Below, one piece after another: positions 18,052 to 26,495 of a stretch of DNA of 64,000 nt; the first letter of the stretch is position 1; the number at the start of each line of letters is the position of its first letter. The position numbers were made by a program, and so were the translations under genes. Source of the stretch: HK1 sp965220535 (GTDB lineage: Bacteria > Pseudomonadota > Gammaproteobacteria > HK1). The notes beneath the pieces were generated by a model, which made no database searches, had not been told where the DNA came from, and saw nothing but the letters and a program-made list of their open reading frames with translations. The stretch spans positions 3,162,001 to 3,226,000 of the forward strand of contig OZ244833.1 in the NCBI GenBank assembly GCA_965220535.1, read 5' to 3'.

Positions 18052-18825
18052 ATGCCTTCGATCTCGATCTCATGCTTCGCCCCCGGCGTTCTTTTGCTCG
18101 GCCTGTCGATGCTTGCCGGTTGTTCCCAAATCACCGATCAGCAAGATCCCACCGCCGATTGGACGGCTCGGCAACTTTACGATGCCGCTCGCGAAAGCGC
18201 GGACAAGCGCGATTTCGAGCAGGCCATCGGGCACTATAAAAAACTGGAGGCCCGCTATCCCTTCGGCCCCTTGGCACAACAGGCGCAGATCGACCTCATT
18301 CATGCCTACTACCGCAACGAAGAACCCTCGGTGGCGATCGCCACCGCCGAGCATTTCATCAAATTGCACCCTCGCCATCCGAATGTGGACTATGCCTACT
18401 ATATGAAGGGGATGGCTTATTTTTCCGGGGAGAGTTCCTTCGTGGAAAAGATCTATCCCCTCGACAAAACCGAGCGGGATATGTCCAGCGCCTTGGAGGC
18501 TTTTCGTTCCTTCGAGGAGTTGATCCAGCGTTTTCCCGGCAGCCGCTACGCCGCCGATGCCCGCCAGCGGATGGTCCATCTGAAAAATACCCTGGCGGCG
18601 CGCGAGGCGCATATCGCCCGCTACTATTTACGCCGCGGAGCGTGGCTGGCGGCGTCGAATCGTGCGCGCTATGTCGTCGAGAACTACCAAGGCACCCCGG
18701 CGATTCCCGATGTCTTGGAGATCATGGTCGAGGCTTACCGGCAGTTGGAGTTGGATGATTTGAGCGAGGATGCGCTGCGGGTATTGACGCTGAATTATCC
18801 CGAGCGGGCCACGTCCTATCGATGA
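18052..18825 (+). CDS. bamD: Outer membrane protein assembly factor BamD
   Basis: Outer-membrane lipoprotein of the BAM complex that inserts beta-barrel proteins. The 257-residue precursor has a signal peptide ending in the lipobox LAGCS (Cys24) and then five TPR-like helix pairs, with family blocks YPFGPLAQQAQIDLIHAYY, YAYYMKGMAYF and SRYAADARQRMVHL. AAGGAG lies nine bases before the chosen ATG; the frame is open upstream but adds no similarity. The conserved position divergent from rluD confirms it. Confidence 0.97.
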   Translation: MPSISISCFAPGVLLLGLSMLAGCSQITDQQDPTADWTARQLYDAARESADKRDFEQAIGHYKKLEARYPFGPLAQQAQIDLIHAYYRNEEPSVAIATAEHFIKLHPRHPNVDYAYYMKGMAYFSGESSFVEKIYPLDKTERDMSSALEAFRSFEELIQRFPGSRYAADARQRMVHLKNTLAAREAHIARYYLRRGAWLAASNRARYVVENYQGTPAIPDVLEIMVEAYRQLELDDLSEDALRVLTLNYPERATSYR

Positions 18826-18968
18826 TGTCGAGGCCCTCGGCGAGAACGCTTTTCGCCCCGCTTTTCTTCCCCGCTTTCTTCTCGGTCGTCGGCCTTTTGC
18901 CTAGATCGAAACCGTCGGCGCTTCGCGGCGCCGATTTCGCATCGATAGCGAGCGAAGACTCCGCTCTT

Positions 18969-19850
18969 TCAATTGCCGCCGTCGAGACGGCTCGCGATCG
19001 CCTCCCCGATCGACGCCGGCGAGCGCACCCCCAAAACCCCGGCGGCCTCGAGGGCTTCGTATTTGGCTTGGGCCGTGCCTTTCCCGGCGGAGATGATCGC
19101 CCCCGCATGCCCCATTCGCCGCCCCGGCGGCGCGGTGACCCCGGCGATATAGGCGACCACCGGCTTTTCGACCTCGGCGGCGATGAAATCGGCGGCTTCT
19201 TCCTCGGCGCTGCCGCCGATCTCCCCGACCATGACGATCCCGCGGGTGGCGGGGTCGTCCTCGAACAAACGCAGACAGTCGATGAAATCGAGGCCGTGGA
19301 TCGGATCGCCTCCGATGCCGATACAGGTGCTTTGTCCGAGCCCGCAGCGCGTGGTTTGGTGGACCGCCTCGTAGGTCAGGGTACCCGAGCGCGACACGAT
19401 CCCGATGCAGCCCGGCAAGTGGATATGCCCGGGCATGATGCCCATTTTGCATTCCCCGGGGGTGATGATGCCGGGGCAGTTGGGGCCGACGAGGAGGGTA
19501 TCGGGTCGTCGCTCGAGGGCCGCTTTGACGCGGAGCATATCGAGCACCGGGATGCCCTCGCTGATACAGGCGACGATGCGGATGCCGGCCGCGGCGGCTT
19601 CCAAGATCGCGTCGGCGGCGAAGGCCGCGGGAACGTAGATCATCGAGGCCTCGGCACCGGTTTCTCGTACCGCTTCCGATACGGTATCGAATATCGGTCG
19701 GTCGAGGTGGCGTTCGCCGCCGCGTCCGGGGGTGACTCCGCCGACGAGATTCGTTCCGTATTCGATCGCTTGTTGCGAGTGGAAGCTCCCTTGGCGACCG
19801 GTGATTCCTTGACACAGGACGCGGGTATTTCGATCGATCAGAACGCTCAT
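18969..19850 (-). CDS. sucD: Succinate-CoA ligase alpha subunit
   Basis: Alpha chain of succinyl-CoA synthetase, which makes ATP or GTP from succinyl-CoA in the citric acid cycle. The 293-residue product has the CoA-binding Rossmann start (VLCQGITGRQGSFH), GPNCPGIITPGECKMGIMPG, and the phospho-accepting histidine in MGHAGAIIS. Its ATG overlaps the sucC stop codon by four bases (ATGA), so the two chains are translationally coupled. Confidence 0.98.
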   Translation of the reverse strand: MSVLIDRNTRVLCQGITGRQGSFHSQQAIEYGTNLVGGVTPGRGGERHLDRPIFDTVSEAVRETGAEASMIYVPAAFAADAILEAAAAGIRIVACISEGIPVLDMLRVKAALERRPDTLLVGPNCPGIITPGECKMGIMPGHIHLPGCIGIVSRSGTLTYEAVHQTTRCGLGQSTCIGIGGDPIHGLDFIDCLRLFEDDPATRGIVMVGEIGGSAEEEAADFIAAEVEKPVVAYIAGVTAPPGRRMGHAGAIISAGKGTAQAKYEALEAAGVLGVRSPASIGEAIASRLDGGN

Positions 19851-21031
19851 CGAGCATTGCCTCCGAGGGTGGTGCGGGCGGCGGCGACCGCTTTGTCGGC
19901 GGCATCGGATAGCGAATCGGCGGCGATCACCGAAAGATCGGCATTTTCGAGCAGTTCTCGTCCGCGTTCGACATTGGTGCCCTCGAGGCGGGCGATCACC
20001 GGAAGATCGATCCCGGTTTCGCGTACCGCTTCGATGATGCCCTCGGCGATCAGATCGCAGCGCACGATCCCGCCGAAGATATTGACGAGGATCGCCTTGA
20101 CCGCCTTGTCGGAGGCGATCAACTTGAAGGCTTCGCTGACCTTGCGGGCATCGGTGCCGCCGCCGACGTCCAGAAAATTCGCCGGTTCCCCGCCGTGCAG
20201 CTTGATGATATCCATCGTTCCCATCGCCAACCCTGCGCCGTTGACCATACAAGCGATATCGCCCTCCAAGGCGATATAGTTGAGATCGAAGCGTTTGGCC
20301 TGCGCTTCTTTCTCGTCTTGCTGCGAGGGGTCGGCCTGCGCCGCGAGCTCCGGCCGCCGGCCAAGGGCGTTGTCGTCGATATCGATCTTGGCGTCGAGGG
20401 CCAGCAGGCCGCCGCCGACGGTGGCGACCAAGGGGTTGAGCTCGAGAAGGGCGAGGTCGGCGGCGACAAAAGCCCGAGCCAGCCGCGCGAGCAGATCGTC
20501 GAACTGTTTGCGGCCCTCGGCATCGAGCCCCAAGGCAAAAGCGATCCGCCGTGCTTGGAAGGGCTGCAAACCGGCGGCGGGATCGATGAATTCGTTGACG
20601 ATGCGTTCGGGCTCGGCGGCGGCGACCTCCTCGATATCCACCCCTCCGGCAGCGGAGGCGATGATCGCGATTCGAGCCTTCGTCCGATCGATCAGCAGGC
20701 TCAAGTAGAACTCTTGCGCGATATCCGAAACCGTTTCGACGAGCACGGTGGAAACCGGCTGTCCTTGGGCCGTGGTCTGTTTCGTTACCAAGCGAGAACC
20801 GAGCATCCCTCGGGCGAGGGATTCGACTTCGGCGGGAGAAGCCGCCTTTTTCACCCCCCCGGCCTTGCCCCGTCCGCCGGCGTGGACTTGGGCTTTGACC
20901 ATCCAGGCCTCGCCGCCCAAGCTCTCGGCGATTTCGCGCGCTTGCTCGGGGTCGGTGGCGGCGCGGCCCACCGGTACCGGCACTCCGTATCGCCCGAGCA
21001 GTTCTTTCGCTTGGAATTCGTGCAGGTTCAT
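19847..21031 (-). CDS. sucC: Succinate-CoA ligase beta subunit
   Basis: Beta chain of succinyl-CoA synthetase; its ATP-grasp domain binds the nucleotide. The 394 residues start MNLHEFQAKELLGRYGVPVP, with AGGRGKAGGVK in the nucleotide site, LEINPL-type ALLELNPL for magnesium, and a C-terminal ligase domain containing NIFGGIVRCD. The first gene of the sucC-sucD pair. The oxoglutarate dehydrogenase genes are not next to it. A mild hydrophilic insert (PELAAQADPSQQDEKEAQAK) lies near residue 235. Confidence 0.98.
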   Translation of the reverse strand: MNLHEFQAKELLGRYGVPVPVGRAATDPEQAREIAESLGGEAWMVKAQVHAGGRGKAGGVKKAASPAEVESLARGMLGSRLVTKQTTAQGQPVSTVLVETVSDIAQEFYLSLLIDRTKARIAIIASAAGGVDIEEVAAAEPERIVNEFIDPAAGLQPFQARRIAFALGLDAEGRKQFDDLLARLARAFVAADLALLELNPLVATVGGGLLALDAKIDIDDNALGRRPELAAQADPSQQDEKEAQAKRFDLNYIALEGDIACMVNGAGLAMGTMDIIKLHGGEPANFLDVGGGTDARKVSEAFKLIASDKAVKAILVNIFGGIVRCDLIAEGIIEAVRETGIDLPVIARLEGTNVERGRELLENADLSVIAADSLSDAADKAVAAARTTLGGNAR

Positions 21032-21147
21032 GGCAATCTCGATTCCCCGCCAAGCCGATGATGCCTCCGGGAAGGGAGCATCCGATAGCGAAAGGGTAGC
21101 GCAGACCCGATGTCGGCGCACGCGATCGGTGGGCCGTCGGCGTCGAT

Positions 21148-21201
21148 GCTCCCCTTGGCGCATAATTCCCCGCCGCTCCCCTTGGCGCATAATTCCCCGC
21201 C
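21148..21201. repeat. 27-bp perfect tandem duplication
   Basis: Two identical copies of a 27-bp unit that starts GCTCCCCTTGGCGCATAATT and ends CCCGCC lie back to back between sucC and the pilin-like gene. The identity suggests a recent event. Confidence 0.95.
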
Positions 21202-21256
21202 GACTCGATCCCCCTTCTTAGGCGGTCGAATACGATCGCCCGAGGATGGTTCATCC

Positions 21257-21796
21257 ATGAAAGATTCGCCGCCCGAAGAGCCCGCCGAGCCCCGCCGCGA
21301 CCACGGCGAGTATTTGGTACGAAAATCGGGACGCCGTCTTTCGATCCTCGAAACCACCTTTCTCGTGGCCCTTCTCGGCATCGTATTGGCTTTCGCTCTC
21401 CCCGTTTTTTCCGATTGGCGTATCAGGACCAAGGTGAGCGAGGCCGTCGGAGTGACCCTCGAGGCCCGCAAGGCCATCGAGGATTCCTGCAAGGATCGCA
21501 AAGCCGACCCCGAAGCCATCATGTCGAGCGCCGAGGGAGCCGGATCCGAAGCGGCATCGAGCCTGTCATCGACCCTACCCTCGACCCCCTTGCCGGGCCA
21601 TGTCCGCGACTTGCTCGTCGAGCCGATCGATAGCCTCGAGGGCAAGCGCGGCGGCCGTATATCGATGACCTTCGCCGCGCTCGACGATGCGATCGAGGAA
21701 GGCGCTCGTTTGGTATTCACCGGATATTGCCTCGAGGGCGGGATCGAGTGGACCGTCGACGGCGACCTGCCGCGAAAATACCGGCCGAGTGAATGA
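21257..21796 (+). CDS. Type IV pilin-like protein with altered prepilin motif
   Basis: 180-residue protein. Residues about 24-55 match the pilin N-terminal helix (LSILETTFLVALLGIVLAFA, then LPVFSDWRIRTKVSEAV), with Glu at position +5. The end matches the major-pilin family (GGIEWTVDGDLPRKYRPS against a usual I-T-W-T-C-G-G-x-L-P-x-K-Y). The residue before the expected cleavage point is Arg instead of the near-invariant Gly, Leu replaces Phe at +1, and both Cys of the C-terminal disulfide loop are absent at their usual places. A 23-residue acidic leader precedes the helix. It may be an unprocessed, inner-membrane pilin-like protein or a decaying gene. Confidence 0.75.
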   Translation: MKDSPPEEPAEPRRDHGEYLVRKSGRRLSILETTFLVALLGIVLAFALPVFSDWRIRTKVSEAVGVTLEARKAIEDSCKDRKADPEAIMSSAEGAGSEAASSLSSTLPSTPLPGHVRDLLVEPIDSLEGKRGGRISMTFAALDDAIEEGARLVFTGYCLEGGIEWTVDGDLPRKYRPSE

Positions 21797-21946
21797 CGGG
21801 ATCGGTCCCAAGCGAGGGCGAAGGCGATCCGAAGAGCGAAGGGTGCGCAAGCATCGAAGCGGCGGCGTTTTCGAAGGCCGACGCTTTTTCGATATCGACT
21901 AGGGATCGCAAGGCGACGGGGTTTTCGAGGCTAGGGTCGAAAGCCG

Positions 21947-22813
21947 CTATCGATAGCGCTGCATCGATCGGGAGGGCTCGGAGGGCTCCAAGGAATCTCG
22001 CTTTTCCCGCCGATCGTTTTCGGCAGGCAGCGAGCGATGGACCGGCCCTGCCATTTCCCGTAGCAGCCTCGGGTTGGCCGCCATGATCCGACCGGAGCGC
22101 AGGTAATCGCTCCCCCCGTCGGGCTCGCTGACGAGTCCCCCCGCTTCCAGCACGAGCAACGCTCCGGCCGCTATATCCCATGGCGAGAGGCCCGATTCCC
22201 AATAGCCGTCGAGGCGTCCGGCGGCGACCCAGGCGAGTTCCAGCGCGGCGCTGCCTCCTTGGCGGAATTCGGCGCCGGCGGCCAGCAGGGCCGCGCAGGC
22301 CTCGAGATGGCGCTCGATGCGTTGATGGCCGCGGTTGGCGAAGCCGGTACCGAGGATCGCTCCGACCAAGGATTCCCTCGGACTGACGCGGATGCGCCGA
22401 TCGTCGAGCCGGGCTCCCGCTCCGCGCGAAACGGTGAACATTTCCTGGCGCAGGGGATCGAAGATCACCCCGTGCTCGAGCCTTTTGCGGATGCGAATGC
22501 CGATCGAGACCGCGAAATGGGGGAGTCCGCGGACGAAATTGGAAGTGCCGTCCAAGGGGTCGATGATCCACTCGACCTCCGATCGCCCGGGTTTCGCTCC
22601 GCTCTCCTCGGCGAGGATCGAATGATTCGGATGCGCCTTGAGGATGGTGGCGATGATTTCCCGCTCCGCTTGCCGATCGATCTCCGTCACCAAGTCGTTG
22701 CGACCCTTTTCGTCGACGGCGACTTTATCGATGCGGTCGATATTGCGGACGATCAAAGACCCGGCACGGCGCACGGCGCGGACGGCGATATTGATCAGAG
22801 GATGAGATTGCAC
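21947..22813 (-). CDS. suhB: Inositol monophosphatase family protein SuhB
   Basis: Magnesium-dependent phosphatase family; E. coli SuhB also joins the rRNA antitermination complex. The 288-residue product has the metal-binding motifs EESG, DPLDGTSNF and WDIAAGALLV. The GTG start was chosen because QSHPLINIAVRAVRRAG aligns with the SuhB N-terminus and GAGGA lies nine bases upstream; the frame stays open far upstream without similarity. A Ser/Arg-rich tail of about 20 residues is extra. It is divergent from trmJ, a frequent gammaproteobacterial pairing. Confidence 0.95.
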   Translation of the reverse strand: MQSHPLINIAVRAVRRAGSLIVRNIDRIDKVAVDEKGRNDLVTEIDRQAEREIIATILKAHPNHSILAEESGAKPGRSEVEWIIDPLDGTSNFVRGLPHFAVSIGIRIRKRLEHGVIFDPLRQEMFTVSRGAGARLDDRRIRVSPRESLVGAILGTGFANRGHQRIERHLEACAALLAAGAEFRQGGSAALELAWVAAGRLDGYWESGLSPWDIAAGALLVLEAGGLVSEPDGGSDYLRSGRIMAANPRLLREMAGPVHRSLPAENDRREKRDSLEPSEPSRSMQRYR

Positions 22814-22993
22814 GCAAAATCCTCGGCAGCGGGCGTCGTCGCGAAGGCGGGGGATAAAATGCTTGTCGGCGGGTGGTGGATTGTAGTCGCAACGAAGTCG
22901 CAATGAAGTCGCGACGAAGCAAGGAGAGGAAAGGGAGGGCTTCGTCGATCGGCGATCGAGGGGCCGAAAAGGGCGGGGCGACGCTCCGGCGGC

Positions 22994-23046
22994 GCCTTCG
23001 AAACTCGCCTTCGAAACTGGCGCCTTCGAAACTCGCACCTTCGAAA
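22994..23046. repeat. 13-bp near-tandem repeat, 4 copies
   Basis: GCCTTCGAAACTC recurs four times with small spacers and changes immediately upstream of trmJ. Confidence 0.85.
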
Positions 23047-23060
23047 AATAAGGATCCAAG

Positions 23061-23942
23061 ATGACGGAATCCGATGATTCCTCTTCGGCCTTGCTGCAAG
23101 GGGTGCGCATGGTGCTGGTCGAGCCGAGTCATCCGGGGAATATCGGGGCCGCGGCGCGAGCCATGAAAACGATGGGCTTTTCGCAACTCGCATTGGTCGC
23201 GCCCAAGCATTTTCCGAGCGCCGAAGCGACCGCCCGGGCCTCGGGAGCGGACGATCTTCTGCAGTCGGCGCGCATCAGCGATAGCCTGGATCAGGCGATC
23301 GAGGATTGCGGAACGGTATTCGGCACCACCGCCCGGGCTCGCCGGATCGAAACGAGGGTTCTCGATCCGCGCACCTGCGCCGACCATGCCCTCGCCCGCT
23401 TGCGGGCATCGTCGAAGCCGCTCCCGGTGGCCATCGTCTTCGGTCGCGAGCATTCGGGCCTTCGCAATGCCGAGCTGGATCGATGCCATGCCGCGGTTCG
23501 CATCCCCACGGCGGCGAATTTCCGCTCCTTGAATATCGCGGCCGCGGTGCAGATCATCGCTTACGAGCTGCTCGGCGCATCGAGCCGTTCGGCGAGGGGG
23601 GCGGCCGCCGCCGACGAGGCCCTTGCGCCCGCCGATCTCTCGGCGCGGCGGCGCGACGAATCGCCTGACGCTGCGAGCGCCGCGGAGCTCGAGGGTTTTT
23701 ATCGCCACCTCGAATCGGCGTTGATCGATATCGGCTATCTGGATCCGGCGGCCCCGAAACTGCTGATGCGAAGGTTGCGCCGCCTGTTCAATCGGGCGGA
23801 GCCCGATCGATCGGAGATCAATATCCTGCGAGGAATCCTCTCGGCGGCGGCGAAGCCGGCGGCTTCGTCTCCTTTGGCTCCTTCCGCTGCCGCTCGTCTC
23901 CGAGGCGCACCCGCCTCCCCCGAGGGCGGCGAGGGCTCTTAA
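23061..23942 (+). CDS. trmJ: tRNA (cytidine/uridine-2'-O-)-methyltransferase TrmJ
   Basis: SPOUT-fold methyltransferase that uses S-adenosylmethionine to methylate the ribose at position 32 of tRNA anticodon loops. The 293 residues hold the knot motifs EPSHPGNIGAAARAMKTMG, IVFGREHSGL and IPTAANFRSLNIAAAVQI, then a C-terminal helical part (LMRRLRRLFNRAEP). Start supported by AAGGA. An Ala/Pro/Ser-rich tail of about 30 residues is longer than usual. Divergent from suhB, convergent with purN. Confidence 0.95.
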   Translation: MTESDDSSSALLQGVRMVLVEPSHPGNIGAAARAMKTMGFSQLALVAPKHFPSAEATARASGADDLLQSARISDSLDQAIEDCGTVFGTTARARRIETRVLDPRTCADHALARLRASSKPLPVAIVFGREHSGLRNAELDRCHAAVRIPTAANFRSLNIAAAVQIIAYELLGASSRSARGAAAADEALAPADLSARRRDESPDAASAAELEGFYRHLESALIDIGYLDPAAPKLLMRRLRRLFNRAEPDRSEINILRGILSAAAKPAASSPLAPSAAARLRGAPASPEGGEGS

Positions 23943-23952
23943 GACAAAGAGC

Positions 23953-23978
23953 CCGGGCAAAGAGTCCGGGCAAAGAGC
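23953..23978. repeat. 13-bp tandem repeat, 2 copies
   Basis: CCGGGCAAAGAGT and CCGGGCAAAGAGC stand back to back between the convergent trmJ and purN stops. Confidence 0.8.
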
Positions 23979-23990
23979 GAAGCGCGGCTT

Positions 23991-24692
23991 TTAAGTCGGA
24001 GCCTCGCGGTGCGAAAGGGCGGGGACGCCGTCGAGCAGGACCCGTGAACCCTCGATCCGCAGCCGACCCTCGGCGAACCAACGGATGACAAGGGGCAGGA
24101 GGCGGTGCTCCCGCTCGAGCACCCGCTCGGCGAGGCGAGGGGGATCGTCTCCGTCGAGGATCGGAACGCGGGCGCGAGCGATGATCGGTCCGGCGTCGAG
24201 GGCATCGCCGACGAAATGCACGCTCGCGCCGTGAAACGCGCTCCCTTGGCCCTCCTTCTTGGCTTTTATCGCCCGCGCATGGGTATCGAGCCCGGGAAAG
24301 GCGGGGAGCAAGGAGGGGTGGATATTGATCAAGCGCCCGTCGAAGCGAGAGACGAAGGATGCGCCGAGGATGCGCATGAAGCCCGCGAGGACCACCAGCC
24401 CCGGCGAGAAGCGATCGATCGTCGCCGCCAAGGCCTCATCGAAGGCTTCGCGCGTCGGGAAGTCGCGGTGGTCGACCACCGCGACTTCGACCCCGGCGGC
24501 TTTCGCTTTCGAAAGCCCGAGCGCCTCGGGCTCGTTGCTTATGACCGCCCGCAGCCGGATCGGCAGCGCCCCCGTCGCGGCGCCCTCGATGATCGCTTGC
24601 AGATTCGAGCCCCGTCCCGAAATCAGGACCACCACGGCCAAGAGCCCCTCGCTCGGCGCCGGCCGGGTTTCGATGGCCGTCGGGGGATTCAT
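23991..24692 (-). CDS. purN: Phosphoribosylglycinamide formyltransferase PurN
   Basis: Transfers formyl from 10-formyltetrahydrofolate to GAR in purine synthesis. The 233-residue protein has the phosphate-binding SGRGSNLQAII, the catalytic NIHPSLLPAFPGLDTH (Asn and His) and the Asp of FVGDALDAGPII. The ATG overlaps the purM stop codon by four bases. About 20 residues precede the normal start, so a later start is conceivable. Confidence 0.97.
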   Translation of the reverse strand: MNPPTAIETRPAPSEGLLAVVVLISGRGSNLQAIIEGAATGALPIRLRAVISNEPEALGLSKAKAAGVEVAVVDHRDFPTREAFDEALAATIDRFSPGLVVLAGFMRILGASFVSRFDGRLINIHPSLLPAFPGLDTHARAIKAKKEGQGSAFHGASVHFVGDALDAGPIIARARVPILDGDDPPRLAERVLEREHRLLPLVIRWFAEGRLRIEGSRVLLDGVPALSHREAPT

Positions 24693-25879
24693 TCGACAAT
24701 CACCCTCGGCGGGGCATCGGGGTCACCGGGCTCGTTGCCGATCTCCCCGATACACCAAGCATCCTCGCCGAGCCTTTCGAGACGACGAAGGATCGCGGCG
24801 CACTTCGCCGGGGCGACGATCAGCATCAAGCCGATCCCGCAGTTGAAGGTACGCCACATCTCCGCTTCGTCGACCCCGCCTCGTTCGCGTATCCATGCGA
24901 ATACCTTCGGCTCCGATCGAAGGGAAAGGTCGATCCGCGCCAGCATGCCCTTGGGCAGGACCCGCGGCAGGTTCTCGACGATGCCGCCGCCGGTGATATG
25001 GGCGATGGCTTTGATATCCCCGGCCCCGTGCCGGGTTCCCTCGTCCAGAAGGCGCAGGATGCTTTTTGCGTAGATACGGGTCGGAGCGAGCAGACGATCG
25101 CGCAGGCTTTTGCCGTCGATCAGAAGATCGAGAGGGTCCGCGCCCTCACGATCCTCCTTCTTCGCCTCGTCCTTCGCTGCGCCCTTCGCTTCGTCGATAT
25201 GCGAAGCCGGGTCCCCGTCGCGCTCCGAGGGGCGGTTGTTTTCTCGCCTCGGGGCGCGTTCGTCGATGATTTTTCGGATCAGGGAATAGCCGTTGGCATG
25301 CGGCCCGCTCGAGGCCAATGCGATGATGCGATCGCCCGTCGCCACCCCCCGTCCGTCGATGATCGCATCGCGCTCGACGATTCCGACGCAAAAGCCTGCC
25401 AGATCGTAGTCCCCGGGGGCGTAAAAGCCCGGCATTTCGGCGGTTTCGCCGCCGAGCAGGGCGGCCCCGGCCAACCGGCAACCCTCGCCGATACCGGCGA
25501 TCACCCGTTCGGCGACCGGGGCATCGATGGTCTCGGTGGCGAAGTAGTCCAAAAAGAAAAGGGGTTTGGCGCCATGGACCAAGATATCATTGGCGCACAT
25601 GGCCACCAAGTCGATGCCGATGCTCTCGTGGCGGTCGGCGGCGATGGCCAAACGCAGTTTGGTGCCGACCCCGTCCGCCCCGGAAACCAGCACCGGATCG
25701 CGATAGCGCGGGAGCTCGAAGAGCCCCCCGAAGCCGCCGATCCCGCCGCCGAGCACTCCTCGGCGCGGAGTCTTCGCCGCGATGTCTTTGATGCGGGCGA
25801 CGAGGGCGTTGCCGCGTTCGATATCCACTCCGGCGTCGCGGTAACGCAAGGCTTTGCCGGAGGAGGGATCGTCGTTCAT
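24689..25879 (-). CDS. purM: Phosphoribosylformylglycinamidine cyclo-ligase PurM
   Basis: ATP-dependent AIR synthetase in purine synthesis. The product is 396 residues against about 345 in E. coli. Blocks YRDAGVDIERGNALV, SGADGVGTKLRLA, CANDILVHGAKPLFFLDYF, GGETAEMPGFY and HITGGGIVENLPR are intact. The excess is mostly a charged insert at about residues 207-250 (Glu/Lys/Asp-rich, with the repeat DEAKGAAKDEAKKED) directly after SLIRKIIDE, a surface loop in known structures. First gene of purM-purN and divergent from the DUF2066 gene, as in Pseudomonas. Confidence 0.97.
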   Translation of the reverse strand: MNDDPSSGKALRYRDAGVDIERGNALVARIKDIAAKTPRRGVLGGGIGGFGGLFELPRYRDPVLVSGADGVGTKLRLAIAADRHESIGIDLVAMCANDILVHGAKPLFFLDYFATETIDAPVAERVIAGIGEGCRLAGAALLGGETAEMPGFYAPGDYDLAGFCVGIVERDAIIDGRGVATGDRIIALASSGPHANGYSLIRKIIDERAPRRENNRPSERDGDPASHIDEAKGAAKDEAKKEDREGADPLDLLIDGKSLRDRLLAPTRIYAKSILRLLDEGTRHGAGDIKAIAHITGGGIVENLPRVLPKGMLARIDLSLRSEPKVFAWIRERGGVDEAEMWRTFNCGIGLMLIVAPAKCAAILRRLERLGEDAWCIGEIGNEPGDPDAPPRVIVE

Positions 25880-26495
25880 GCGGGCTTCACGGGAGTGTCG
25901 GCGGGGGATCGATCATGAGGCGAACATGAGGCGAAGGGGGCTTTTCGGGCGATGGGAGGGGATTTTGCCCGCATTCGAAAAATCGCGCATTCCCGATGCG
26001 CTTTCTGTGCACTTTCCAGGCGCTCCCTGCGCGCTCCCGACGCACCCCTTGCGCACCCCTTGCGCACTACGCCCGATCGCCGAAAAGGGCGTATTTCGAT
26101 CACCGACGCTCGCCGGCGATTTCCGGCGCTCGCCGCGAAGAGCTCGCAGCATCGGCAGCCTCGCCACGCGATGCCCCATTGCGAAAAGGCCATGGGCCCC
26201 TATCCCTCCGTGTCCGCAATCGTTTTTACGGCGACCCTCGCCTCGGATTCGCGATATTTCGGCTTACGATACCATCCCCCTTGGACGAGCATCGATGCCG
26301 ATCGATCGAATACTCGCTCGCGGCCGAGATCGCTTGATAAAAGCCCCATCAGACCCCTTTGAAAACTCCGATTTGAAAACTCCGATGCCCAATATGCCCT
26401 TGTTCATCCCGGTCAGGGTTTTTTCTCGCCGATATCGAGCCCTTGCCGATACCCTCCCGTATCCCGATCCGCCGCGCGCCGGCCGCCGGCCGCCG
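25880..26495. other. Divergent gap purM/DUF2066 with tandem repeats
   Basis: About 615 bp. The frame of the downstream gene stays open across it, but the translation is low-complexity and Arg/Pro-rich and has no similarity. Two tandem repeats are present: CGCACCCCTTG twice plus a partial copy (26041-26067), and a 14-bp unit TGAAAACTCCGATT twice (26361-26388). Confidence 0.55.

Noticed and set aside
25854..26495. Upstream extension of the DUF2066 frame by about 214 codons
   Set aside because: The signal peptide begins at 26496; the extension is Arg/Pro-rich, contains 11- and 14-bp repeats and reaches into the 5' end of purM on the other strand.
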